Shown one piece after another: positions 15,542-22,406 of a DNA stretch of 40,801 bases. Each line of letters starts with the position of its first letter. Position 1 is the first letter of the stretch. The stretch comes from an uncultured Frankineae bacterium (GTDB lineage: Bacteria > Actinomycetota > Actinomycetes > Mycobacteriales > SCTD01), in NCBI GenBank assembly GCA_902805805.1, contig CADCUE010000113.1, positions 1 through 40,801 of the forward strand, read 5' to 3'. Both the position numbers and the translations under genes were made by a program. The notes under the pieces are model-generated. The model was given only the letters and a program-made list of their open reading frames with translations, had not been told where the DNA came from and ran no database searches.

Positions 15542-16258
15542 GTGGACCGCGCCGACTGGATGGACCTGCTGGGACTGTCCGACGACGAGGTTCCCCACCT
15601 GCTGGTGCTGGAGCCCACCTGGTGGCGACGGCGGGCCCTGGCCCGCCGCCTCGCGGGGTTCGAGGCGGTGCGCGAGCTCGGCATGCCGGACCTGTGGCTG
15701 GGGTGGAAGGACGGCCGGCCGATCGCGTTCAGCACGGCGTACGGCGCCTCGCGCGTGGTCGAGCCGCTGCACGTGCTGGGCACCTGCGGCACGCCGGTGG
15801 TCGTCGCGATCGGTCCCTGCTCGGCGCTCAAGCCCGCGGTGCGGCGCGGGGACGTCGTGGTCCCGGAGCGGGCCACCATCGGTGAGGGCGTGTCGCAGTA
15901 CTACGGCGGGAGCGAGGTCGCGACGGCCAACCTGGGACGGGTGACGCGCGCCGTCTCGCTGCTGGCCGGCCGGGGGCTGCACACCCACCGCGGCCCGGTG
16001 ATGACGACCAGCGCGATGCTGCGCCAGCCGCCCCACCTCGTGCAGCGGTGGGCGACGTCGGGCCATCTCGCCGTCGACCTCACGTCGTCCGCGGTCTTCA
16101 GCGCTGCGTCGGCCTTCTCGATGCGGGCCGCGTCGATCCTGTGGTGCCGCGAGGAGCGGGCGGAGCGGCCCTGGTCGGCGTCGCTGCGCGAGGACGCCCC
16201 TCCGGCGCAGGACGACGTGAGCGACGTCGTCTTCGACGTCGCCCTGTCCCTGGCCTAG
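15542..16258 (+). CDS. Nucleoside phosphorylase-like protein
   Basis: A 238-residue protein resembling the PNP/UDP phosphorylase superfamily. Landmarks are HVLGTCGTPVVVAIGPCSALKP (the glycine-rich phosphate-side strand region), GDVVVPERATIGEGVSQYY (like the DEGTSyhY segment of uridine-phosphorylase-like members) and VDLTSSAVFSAAS where the nucleoside-binding Glu/Met segment normally lies. The usual VxxVEME segment is not conserved (AVDLTSSA), so catalysis on normal nucleosides is uncertain. It could be a phosphorylase, a nucleosidase or a relative with a new task. It is a single gene between the importer and the second flavoprotein operon, and its stop overlaps the next gene's stop. Confidence 0.72.
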   Translation: MDRADWMDLLGLSDDEVPHLLVLEPTWWRRRALARRLAGFEAVRELGMPDLWLGWKDGRPIAFSTAYGASRVVEPLHVLGTCGTPVVVAIGPCSALKPAVRRGDVVVPERATIGEGVSQYYGGSEVATANLGRVTRAVSLLAGRGLHTHRGPVMTTSAMLRQPPHLVQRWATSGHLAVDLTSSAVFSAASAFSMRAASILWCREERAERPWSASLREDAPPAQDDVSDVVFDVALSLA

Positions 16259-16692
16259 CCGCCCGGGCCGGATCCGGGCAGGTGGGCGTGCGCGCCCACC
16301 GAGCGGGCGGCGGCGACGACCGCGGCGGCGACGGCCGGGCGGCCGGGCACGCCGGCGCCCTCGCGGGCCCAGATCTCGGCGGACCCCCAGACGACGGGCA
16401 GCGGGGCCGGCAGGGCCCATCCCGGGGGGAGCTCTGCGCCGAAGGCCGTGCGCAGCGGCGCGACGTCGTCGGCCCCGACGTCCGGGCCGGTCGAGACGGC
16501 GACGGCGAGCAGCTCGGGCGCGAGGTCGCCCGCCCCGAGCCCGCCGAGGGCCGCCGCCGCGTCGGCGCGCAGGTCGACCGAGCGCGGCACGGCCGCCTCC
16601 CGCACCACCTCGCCCGGACGGTCGACCTCGCCGAGCGAGGCCCGCACCTGCTCGGCGGTCACCTCCAGGACGACGACGAGCAGGTCAGGCAC
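16255..16692 (-). CDS. 145-residue protein of unknown function
   Basis: An Ala/Gly-rich protein of 145 residues that I do not recognise. It starts VPDLLVVVLEVTAEQV, has a middle strand ELLAVAVSTGPDVGADD that faintly recalls the core strand of thiolase-fold enzymes, and ends with AVVAAARSVGAHAHL. It has no membrane segment and no cysteine. A damaged or minimal ketosynthase-like (thiolase) domain is one guess, unsupported by catalytic residues. The GTG at 16692 overlaps the stop of flavoprotein B by 8 nt, so it is translationally coupled to it and probably acts with it or stabilises it. Confidence 0.6.
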   Translation of the reverse strand: MPDLLVVVLEVTAEQVRASLGEVDRPGEVVREAAVPRSVDLRADAAAALGGLGAGDLAPELLAVAVSTGPDVGADDVAPLRTAFGAELPPGWALPAPLPVVWGSAEIWAREGAGVPGRPAVAAAVVAAARSVGAHAHLPGSGPGG

Positions 16693-17758
16693 CGCTGTCC
16701 CGCCACAGCTGCAGGACCGCCTCGCGCACCGGTGCTGTCTGCGCCTGGACGAGGTAGAACACCGCCTCGCGGACGAGCCGCTGCGGGGCCGCGTCGAGCG
16801 ACATGGCCGCGCCACCGGTGGCCGCGACCAGTGCCGTCGCGGTCCGCAGGACGAGCTCGAGCGAGCTGGCCCGCACCGCGAGGCGGTCGTCGAGCCGGTC
16901 CTCGGCGGGCACGTCGTCGAGCAGCGTCCCGGCGACCCTTCGCAGCCGCTCGCCCTCCTGCCCCAGGGCGTGGGCCAGGGCCGCGGCGGTGCCGTCGTCG
17001 CGGGCGGACGCCGTCTCGGCGAGCCGCCGGACGCACTCGCGCTGCAGGCCGAACACGTGCGGCGCCGGGTTCGCCGTCCGCAGCGCGTCCGCGGCGAGCC
17101 AGGCCGCCGCTGCGGTGACGTCCAGGACGTCGGCGTCCGGCACCCGCAGGCCGTCCAGGTCCAGCGTCACCGTGCACGTCGCGGACATGGCGGCCAGCTC
17201 GAGCGGCGCCGAGGCGGTCAGCCCGACCTGCTCGCGCGCCTCGACGAGGACGAAGACGACCTCGTCGTCGTCGCTGCGCCCGGCCAGCAGGACGACGTCG
17301 CAGATCCCCCAGCCGGTCATCCAGGCGACGTGGCCGTCGAAGCGCCAGCCGCCCGCGACCCGGGTCGCGCGCACGACCGGCGGGCCGGGCCGCCGCAGGT
17401 GCGAGAACGCGACACCGGCCAGCAGCTCCCCGGTGCACAGCGCACCGAGGCGGCGCGCCCGCAGGCCGTCGTTGCCGGACGCGGCCAGCGACGCGAGCGG
17501 CATGCCGTGCTGGGTCGCGACGAACCACGTCGCCCCGGACGCGCCCGCGAGGACCTCCGCGACCTCCCGGACGACCGCGGGAGGTGCCTGCGCCCCGCCG
17601 TACGCACGGGGGCCGGCCAGGCCGAGCAGGCCCTCACGCGCCCAGGCGTCGAGGTGCGACCGGGGGACGACCGTGCGGTCGACCAGCTCGGCCGACGGGC
17701 GCACCAGGTCGTCGGCGAGCCGGCGGGCGCGCGCGACGGCGTCTCGGGTCGGGGCCAT
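16685..17758 (-). CDS. Acyl-CoA dehydrogenase-like flavoprotein B
   Basis: A 357-residue paralogue of the flavoprotein at 10189-11235. Shared landmarks are an N-terminal LDAWAREGLLGLAGP, ATWFVATQHGMPLA, SHLRRPGPPVV, the central HVAWMTGWGICDVVLLAG, and a C-terminal SLDAAPQRLVREAVFYLVQAQTAPVR. The C-terminal pattern is typical of oxygenase-like members of the acyl-CoA dehydrogenase superfamily, as I recall it. The ATG at 17758 is chosen over one at 17791 because a TAGGTT box ends eight bases upstream of it. It is followed by the coupled 145-residue gene and diverges from the ACP gene. Two paralogues may form a heteromer or act in sequence. Confidence 0.8.
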   Translation of the reverse strand: MAPTRDAVARARRLADDLVRPSAELVDRTVVPRSHLDAWAREGLLGLAGPRAYGGAQAPPAVVREVAEVLAGASGATWFVATQHGMPLASLAASGNDGLRARRLGALCTGELLAGVAFSHLRRPGPPVVRATRVAGGWRFDGHVAWMTGWGICDVVLLAGRSDDDEVVFVLVEAREQVGLTASAPLELAAMSATCTVTLDLDGLRVPDADVLDVTAAAAWLAADALRTANPAPHVFGLQRECVRRLAETASARDDGTAAALAHALGQEGERLRRVAGTLLDDVPAEDRLDDRLAVRASSLELVLRTATALVAATGGAAMSLDAAPQRLVREAVFYLVQAQTAPVREAVLQLWRDSGA

Positions 17759-17817
17759 GTCCGCCGAACCTAGCCGCGTCCTCGGGGACACGGCAGCCGC
17801 TGACTAGAGTTCGGCAC
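17759..17817. promoter_or_regulatory. Mirror-image divergent promoter, flavoprotein B and ACP
   Basis: These 59 bases carry two outward -10 boxes: TAGGTT (17767-17772, reverse strand, eight bases before the ATG at 17758) and TAGAGT (17805-17810, seven bases before the GTG at 17818). GCCGAAC at 17763-17769 is an exact inverted copy of GTTCGGC at 17809-17815, so both transcripts would begin with nearly the same bases. One regulator could bind both sides. No -35 is clear. Confidence 0.5.
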
Positions 17818-18072
17818 GTGACGACCTCCTCCGACCTCGCGCAGCGGCTGCTCGAGCTGAGCGCCGAGCAGCTGTCCGTGTCACCGGCCCAGCTGGTGCG
17901 CGACGCCGGACTGGTCACCGACCTCGGGCTGGACAGCCTGGCGGCGATCGAGTGGGGCATGGCGATCGAGGACGCGTTCGGGCTGTCGCTCCCGGAGGAC
18001 GCCATGGAGCGGGTCAGCACCTACGGCGACGTCGAGGAGCTCGTCTCCCGGCTCGCCCGCGCCCGGGCCTGA
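17818..18072 (+). CDS. Acyl carrier protein
   Basis: An 84-residue, acidic, four-helix acyl carrier protein. The phosphopantetheine serine is Ser40 in DLGLDSLAAIEWGMAIEDAFG. It would carry acyl groups as thioesters for the neighbouring ketosynthase, and likely receives them from the AMP-forming ligase at 11228. Because it has its own dedicated ketosynthase it is probably a specialised carrier rather than the housekeeping AcpP of fatty acid synthesis. The GTG at 17818 has a leaderless-type promoter. The ketosynthase gene starts 3 nt after its stop. Confidence 0.92.
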   Translation: MTTSSDLAQRLLELSAEQLSVSPAQLVRDAGLVTDLGLDSLAAIEWGMAIEDAFGLSLPEDAMERVSTYGDVEELVSRLARARA

Positions 18073-18075
18073 GCC

Positions 18076-19257
18076 GTGCGGGCTGCGCCGGCCCCCCGCC
18101 GGGTCGTCGTGACCGGGATGGGCGTCGTCTCGCCCGTCGGCACCGGTCTCGAGGCGTTCTGGAACGGGCTCAGGACGCCGCCGCCCGACCGGCAGAAGCG
18201 CAGGGCCGACGACTTCGACCCGTCGCTCTGGTTCACCGGCACGCAGGCGCGTCATCTGGACCGCTTCACCCAGCTGGCCATCGCCGCGTCGCAGCTCGCG
18301 CTCGACGACCGGGGCGGCGTGCCGCTCGCCGACCCGTCCCGCGCCGGGGTCCACCTCGGGACGGGCATCGGCGGCGTCAGCACGCTCGAGACCCAGGTCG
18401 CGGTGCTGGCCGAGCGCGGCCCGGGCCGCGTCTCGCCGTTCACCATCCCGATGGTGATGCCGAACGCCGGAGCTGCGGCTCTGTCCCTGCGCTACGGCTT
18501 GCAGGGCCCGTCCGAGACCATCACGACGGCCTGCGCCGCCGGGACGCACTCGCTGGGGGCCGCCGCCCGGCTGGTCGCCGACGGCCGGTGCGACCTGGTG
18601 CTGGCCGGTGGCGCGGAGTCGCTCATGACGCCGACGACCGTGGCGGCGTTCTCGGTCATGCGCGCGCTGTCGCCGTCGGGGCGCAGCCGGCCCTTCGACG
18701 TGGCGCGGGACGGCTTCTGCCTGGCCGAGGGCGCGGCCGTGCTGGTCCTCGAGGAGCGGGAGACGGCGCTGTCGCGGGGGGCCCGCGTCTACGGCGAGGT
18801 CCTCGGCGCGGCGTCGACCTGCGACGCCCACCACGTGACCGCTCCGTCGCCCGCGGGCAGCGGCGCCGCCGGCTGCATGCGGCTCGCCCTGGAGGACGCC
18901 GAGCTGACGCCGGACCAGGTGCGCGCGGTCAACGCCCACGGGACGTCGACCCCGCTCAACGACGCCGCCGAGGGCGCCGCCGTCACGACGGTGTTCGGAC
19001 CCGGCGCCGTGCCGGTGTCGGGCATCAAGGGGGTCACCGGCCACAGCCTCGGGGCGGCCGGCGCGCTGGAGGCCGTCAGCGTCCTGCTGTCCTTCCTGCA
19101 CCGGGAGCTGCCGCCGACGCTGGGGACCACGGACGTCGACCCTGCCCTCGAGCTCGACGTGGTCCTCGAGCCGCGCCCGTGGGAGCCCGGACCGACGCTG
19201 AGCAACAGCTTCGGCTTCGGCGGCCACAACGGCTCGCTCGTCCTGGGACCGGCGTGA
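18076..19257 (+). CDS. FabF-type beta-ketoacyl-ACP synthase
   Basis: A 393-residue KAS I/II-type condensing enzyme. The Cys-His-His triad is complete: Cys153 in TTACAAGTH, His288 in NAHGTST and His323 in GVTGHSLGAAGA. The conserved Lys318 lies in GIKG, where FabF has NTKS. The glycine-rich SNSFGFGGHN is near the end. It should decarboxylate malonyl-ACP and extend an acyl-ACP. It is somewhat shorter than FabF (about 410). The partner ACP is encoded immediately upstream, and the HisN-like phosphatase gene overlaps its stop codon by 4 nt. Ketoreductase and dehydratase genes are absent nearby, so only one or few condensations may occur, or house enzymes help. Confidence 0.92.
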   Translation: MRAAPAPRRVVVTGMGVVSPVGTGLEAFWNGLRTPPPDRQKRRADDFDPSLWFTGTQARHLDRFTQLAIAASQLALDDRGGVPLADPSRAGVHLGTGIGGVSTLETQVAVLAERGPGRVSPFTIPMVMPNAGAAALSLRYGLQGPSETITTACAAGTHSLGAAARLVADGRCDLVLAGGAESLMTPTTVAAFSVMRALSPSGRSRPFDVARDGFCLAEGAAVLVLEERETALSRGARVYGEVLGAASTCDAHHVTAPSPAGSGAAGCMRLALEDAELTPDQVRAVNAHGTSTPLNDAAEGAAVTTVFGPGAVPVSGIKGVTGHSLGAAGALEAVSVLLSFLHRELPPTLGTTDVDPALELDVVLEPRPWEPGPTLSNSFGFGGHNGSLVLGPA

Positions 19258-20048
19258 CGCTCGAGCAGGACCTCGCGCTCGCGCACGAGCTGGCCGACGC
19301 GGCCGACGCGATCACCGTCGAGCGCTTCGGCGCGGTCGACCTCGTCGTCGAGGCCAAACCCGACCTGACCCCGGTGAGCGACGCCGACCGGGCCGTCGAG
19401 CGGGTCGTCCGCAGCGTGCTGGCCTCCCGCCGGCCCGCCGACGCGGTCCTGGGCGAGGAGGACGGGCAGAGCGGGACGGGACCGCGCCGCTGGGTGGTCG
19501 ACCCCGTCGACGGGACCAAGAGCTTCGTGCGGGGCGTCCCCGTCTGGGCCACGCTGATCGCCCTGCAGGAGGACGGCGTGGTCACCGCCGGGGTCGTGAG
19601 CGCTCCCGCGCTCGGCCGGCGCTGGTGGGCGGCGCGCGGGACGGGCGCGCACACCGGCAGCGCCCTGGCCCGGGCCCGGCAGCTGCGCGTGAGCTCGGTC
19701 GGCGACCTGTCGGACGCGTCGGTGGCCTACTCGTCGCTGACCGGCTGGGAGGCGCAGGACCGGCTGCCCGGCCTGCTGCAGCTGTCCCGCGACGTGTGGC
19801 GCACCCGGGCGTACGGCGACTTCTGGTCGCACGTGCTCGTGGCGGAGGGCGCGGTCGACGCGTCGTTCGAGCCCGAGGTGTCGCTGTGGGACCTCGCGCC
19901 GCTGCAGGTCGTCGTCGAGGAGGCCGGAGGGCGCTTCACCGACCTGTCGGGTCAGGCACGGCCGGACGGCGGGAGCGTGGTCTGCAGCAACGGACGGCTG
20001 CACGACGCCGTGCTGGCGGCCCTGGCGCCGGGCGGCGGCGAGGACTAG
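19254..20048 (+). CDS. hisN: Inositol monophosphatase-family phosphatase, HisN type
   Basis: A 264-residue member of the IMPase superfamily. Metal-site motifs are LGEEDG, the classic DPVDGTKSF and, near the C-terminus, SLWDLAPL. The best match from memory is actinobacterial HisN, histidinol-phosphate phosphatase, step eight of histidine synthesis. In relatives hisN commonly lies near aroA and rsgA; here 10.3 kb separates them. Its GTG at 19254 overlaps the ketosynthase stop (GTGA), so it is read from the ACP-ketosynthase mRNA. This raises the alternative that it dephosphorylates an intermediate of that cluster. If it is the only hisN in the genome it must be at least partly constitutive. Confidence 0.85.
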   Translation: MTLEQDLALAHELADAADAITVERFGAVDLVVEAKPDLTPVSDADRAVERVVRSVLASRRPADAVLGEEDGQSGTGPRRWVVDPVDGTKSFVRGVPVWATLIALQEDGVVTAGVVSAPALGRRWWAARGTGAHTGSALARARQLRVSSVGDLSDASVAYSSLTGWEAQDRLPGLLQLSRDVWRTRAYGDFWSHVLVAEGAVDASFEPEVSLWDLAPLQVVVEEAGGRFTDLSGQARPDGGSVVCSNGRLHDAVLAALAPGGGED

Positions 20049-20428
20049 CGGGCGCGGCGGGCCACGCTCAGCCGCGCGACCGTCGGGCCGTCGGCCGGGC
20101 GCCGGCGCTCGGCCGACACCCACACGAGCTCCTCGCGCAGGGCGTCGAGATCGGACCGCAGACCGGCCACCACGGCGCGCGCGCTGGCCAGCTCCCGCTC
20201 GAGGCGCTGCGCCCGCAGCTCGGCCAGGACCTCGACCGCCGTCGCCCGCCGCTCGTGCGCGCGCAGCGAGGCGACCTCGGCCTGCAGCGCTCCGACGTCG
20301 TCGGACAGGCGCACCAGCGAGGTGGCGTGCACGGTGCGCCAGCTCGGCGGCGGCGCCTCGACCGGGAACAGCCAGGCCGCCAGCCGTGATCGCCAGCCGC
20401 TGCGTCGTGCGTGCCGTGCTCGCGCCAT
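20045..20428 (-). CDS. Coiled-coil protein of unknown function
   Basis: A 127-residue basic protein. Residues 1-15 are Arg-rich (MARARHARRSG), followed by a short hydrophobic piece (LAAWLFPV). A long predicted coiled coil then runs from about residue 35 to 105, with leucines at heptad spacing (VRLSDDVGALQAEVASL ... LRSDLDALREELVWV). No enzyme motif is present. It may be a scaffold or DNA- or membrane-associated protein. The ATG at 20428 is preceded by TACCCT ending seven bases upstream, a leaderless-type promoter, and it diverges from the EamA gene. Its 3' end overlaps hisN by 4 nt tail to tail. Confidence 0.7.
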   Translation of the reverse strand: MARARHARRSGWRSRLAAWLFPVEAPPPSWRTVHATSLVRLSDDVGALQAEVASLRAHERRATAVEVLAELRAQRLERELASARAVVAGLRSDLDALREELVWVSAERRRPADGPTVARLSVARRAR

Positions 20429-20435
20429 GCCCGGC

Positions 20436-20441
20436 AGGGTA
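20436..20441 (-). promoter_or_regulatory. -10 box of coiled-coil gene
   Basis: TACCCT on the reverse strand, seven bases before the ATG at 20428. No ribosome-binding site is present. It shares a 63-base divergent region with the EamA promoter. Confidence 0.5.
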
Positions 20442-20479
20442 GGGACGCCGCCCGGCGCCGTCGCCGCGCCACGCCGCAC

Positions 20480-20485
20480 TAGCGT
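20480..20485 (+). promoter_or_regulatory. -10 box of EamA transporter gene
   Basis: TAGCGT ends six bases before the GTG at 20492. No ribosome-binding site is present, so translation is probably leaderless. Confidence 0.5.
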
Positions 20486-20491
20486 CGGGGC

Positions 20492-21388
20492 GTGCTCACC
20501 GTCCGCCGTCGCCGTCTGACCGGCGTGGCGCTGGCTCTGACGAGTGCGGCGAGCTTCGGGGTCATGCCGGTGCTCGGGAAGGTCGCCTACGACGACGGCG
20601 CCGAGCCGGTCGGCGTGCTGGCGGTCCGCTTCGCCCTGGCCGGCGCGGCGCTGCTCGTGCTCGCCCGCCTGGTCGGGCAGCCGCTCCCCCGCGACCGCCG
20701 GCTCGGGATGCTCGCCCTGCTCGGCGGGGTCGGCTACGTCGGCATGAGCCTGTGCTACTTCAACGCCCTCGAGCGCATCTCGGCCGGTCTGACGGCCCTG
20801 CTCCTCTACTTCTTCCCGGCCCTCGTCGTCGTGCTGGGGGCGGTCGTGCTCGGCCAGCGCCCACGGCTGCCCGTCGTCGGCTGCGTCGTGCTGGCCACCG
20901 CGGGGACGGTCCTGACGATCGGCCCGGTCGGCGGCGGGCAGGTGAGCGGCATCGTCCTGGGTCTCGGCTCGGCGCTGGTCTACGCGGTGTACGTGCTCGC
21001 CAGCAGCCGGGTGCACGGTGTCGGCGCCTTTGCCATGGCGGCGTGCGTGCTCACCGCCGCCGCCGGCTCGACCGCCCTGCTGGCCCTGCTGACCCGTCCC
21101 GCACTGCCCAGCTCCCCGGCCGCCTGGTCGGCCGTGGTCGGCGTCGCCCTGATCGGCACGGTGGTCGCCGTGACGAGCTTCTTCGGCGCGCTGGCGCTGA
21201 TCGGACCGGCCGACAGCTCGGTCGTGTCGACGGTGGAGCCGGTGGTGAGCATCGCCGTCGCCGGGCTGGTCCTCGGCGAGCGCCTCAGCCCGCTGCAGGT
21301 GGCCGGCGGGGTCGTCGTCCTGCTGGCCGTCGCGGCGCTGGCCCGCCTCGGCGCGCCGGTGGCCGACCCCGAGGCCGTGCCGGCATGA
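20492..21388 (+). CDS. EamA/DMT-family membrane exporter
   Basis: A 298-residue protein with about ten transmembrane helices in two EamA repeats. The first repeat begins LTGVALALTSAASFGVMPVLGKVAY and ends near GTVLTIGPV; the second begins near VSGIVLGLGSALVYAVYVL and ends SIAVAGLVLGERLSPLQVAGGVVVL. The VxxxxxGERLSPLQVAG pattern is typical of the drug/metabolite transporter superfamily, whose members export amino acids, nucleobases or other metabolites. The substrate is unknown. The GTG at 20492 has a leaderless-type promoter. The UVR-motif gene overlaps its stop codon by 4 nt. Confidence 0.9.
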   Translation: MLTVRRRRLTGVALALTSAASFGVMPVLGKVAYDDGAEPVGVLAVRFALAGAALLVLARLVGQPLPRDRRLGMLALLGGVGYVGMSLCYFNALERISAGLTALLLYFFPALVVVLGAVVLGQRPRLPVVGCVVLATAGTVLTIGPVGGGQVSGIVLGLGSALVYAVYVLASSRVHGVGAFAMAACVLTAAAGSTALLALLTRPALPSSPAAWSAVVGVALIGTVVAVTSFFGALALIGPADSSVVSTVEPVVSIAVAGLVLGERLSPLQVAGGVVVLLAVAALARLGAPVADPEAVPA

Positions 21389-21711
21389 CCGGCGAGCCGC
21401 CCCCCGACAAGCCGACCGCGCGCGACCTCGTGCGCCGGCGCAGCCGGACCTACCGGGCACCGGAGACCGGGCGGCACCACCACATCGGCGCCGCCCCGGA
21501 GCGGCAGCCGGTGCTCGGGGAGTCGGGCACGTCCTACGTCGGGACGTCCCCGGTCCAGCTCGCCGCCCGCACGACCGCGCAGCTGCACGACCAGGCCGAG
21601 CGGCTGCGCACGGCGATGGCGACGGCCGCGGCCGAGCTGCGCTTCGAGGACGCCGGCGCGCTGCGCGACGACCTGTCGCGGGTCGAGGCCGAGCTGCAGC
21701 GGCGCGGCTAG
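21385..21711 (+). CDS. Small UVR-motif protein
   Basis: A 108-residue protein. The N-terminal 60 residues are basic and probably disordered (DLVRRRSRTYRAPETGRHHH). The C-terminus, about residues 68-107, matches the UVR motif of UvrB/UvrC: a helical hairpin with LRTAMATAAAELRFEDAGALRDDL. In UvrB this motif binds UvrC; in other proteins (McsA, ClpC) it mediates helical contacts. A role in DNA repair or protein quality control is possible, not shown. The ATG at 21385 overlaps the EamA stop (ATGA), an odd partner for a UVR protein. It ends tail to tail with the membrane protein gene at 21708. Confidence 0.75.
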   Translation: MTGEPPPDKPTARDLVRRRSRTYRAPETGRHHHIGAAPERQPVLGESGTSYVGTSPVQLAARTTAQLHDQAERLRTAMATAAAELRFEDAGALRDDLSRVEAELQRRG

Positions 21712-22403
21712 ACCGGCACGCGGGACCGGTCGGCCCGGCGCAGCAGCCGGGGCGTCAGCCACAGGGCGGCCGCGTCGAACCACGCGTAGCCGCCGGCGAT
21801 GCCGCTCGGCGGGTTCCCGATCGAGACGAGCCCGGTCGGGTCGACCGCCGACCAGGTCCAGGTGCCCAGCGACGTGCCGACCAGCTCGAGACCGCTGACG
21901 ACGAAGAACGCTCCGGCGTACAGCAGCGGGCTGCGGCCCCGCCAGGCGAACAGCAGCAGGCAGCCGAACCAGAACGCGCCCAGCGCGTCCGGCCGCGTCG
22001 ACAGCGTGACGCCCCACAGCGCCCAGGCCCCGGCGAGCGCCAGCGCCGTGCCGAGCAGGGCCCGGGCGTGCGCGTGCGCCCAGGCGCTGCGCCCCACCGC
22101 GAAGGCCGCCAGGTAGACCAGGCCGTGACCGGGCGGGACGAAGGCGGGGACGTTGTCGAGGCGGTAGACGTAGACGCCGAGCCAGCCGGCGAAGACCAGC
22201 TCGACGACCGTGGCGAAGGCCACGACGACGCCGACCTGCACCCGCGTCGCCCGGTCCTCGGCGCGCAGCACGAGCAGCAGGAGCACCCAGGTGCCGGCGC
22301 CCAGCAGGTGCTGCTGGGCCAGGGTCGCCGAGGCGTCCAGGCCCAGGACGACGACGATCCAGACCGCGACCCCGGCGACGATCGTGCCGTCCCGGCCGAG
22401 CAC
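21708..22403 (-). CDS. Polytopic membrane protein of unknown function
   Basis: A 231-residue, strongly hydrophobic protein with about seven predicted transmembrane helices, for example TIVAGVAVWIVVVLGLDA near the start and LLYAGAFFVVSGLELVG near the end. Between them lie VYVYRLDNVPAFVPPGHGLVYLAAF and a C-terminal GNPPSGIAGGYAWFDAAALWL. I recall similar uncharacterised actinobacterial membrane proteins but no function. The GTG at 22403 begins 3 nt after the msrA stop, so it is probably co-transcribed with msrA; the ribosome-binding site is weak, suggesting translational coupling. Confidence 0.75.
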   Translation of the reverse strand: MLGRDGTIVAGVAVWIVVVLGLDASATLAQQHLLGAGTWVLLLLVLRAEDRATRVQVGVVVAFATVVELVFAGWLGVYVYRLDNVPAFVPPGHGLVYLAAFAVGRSAWAHAHARALLGTALALAGAWALWGVTLSTRPDALGAFWFGCLLLFAWRGRSPLLYAGAFFVVSGLELVGTSLGTWTWSAVDPTGLVSIGNPPSGIAGGYAWFDAAALWLTPRLLRRADRSRVPV

Positions 22404-22406
22404 CGG

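Noticed and set aside
16255..16692. Calling the 145-residue protein a ketosynthase chain-length factor
   Set aside because: It is far too short and has none of the conserved glycine or active-site segments; the resemblance is one strand.
8989..19253. Recent mobile-element insertion between rsgA and hisN
   Set aside because: No transposase, integrase, terminal repeat or attachment site is visible at either edge, and base composition matches the neighbours; if inserted, it was old or by recombination.
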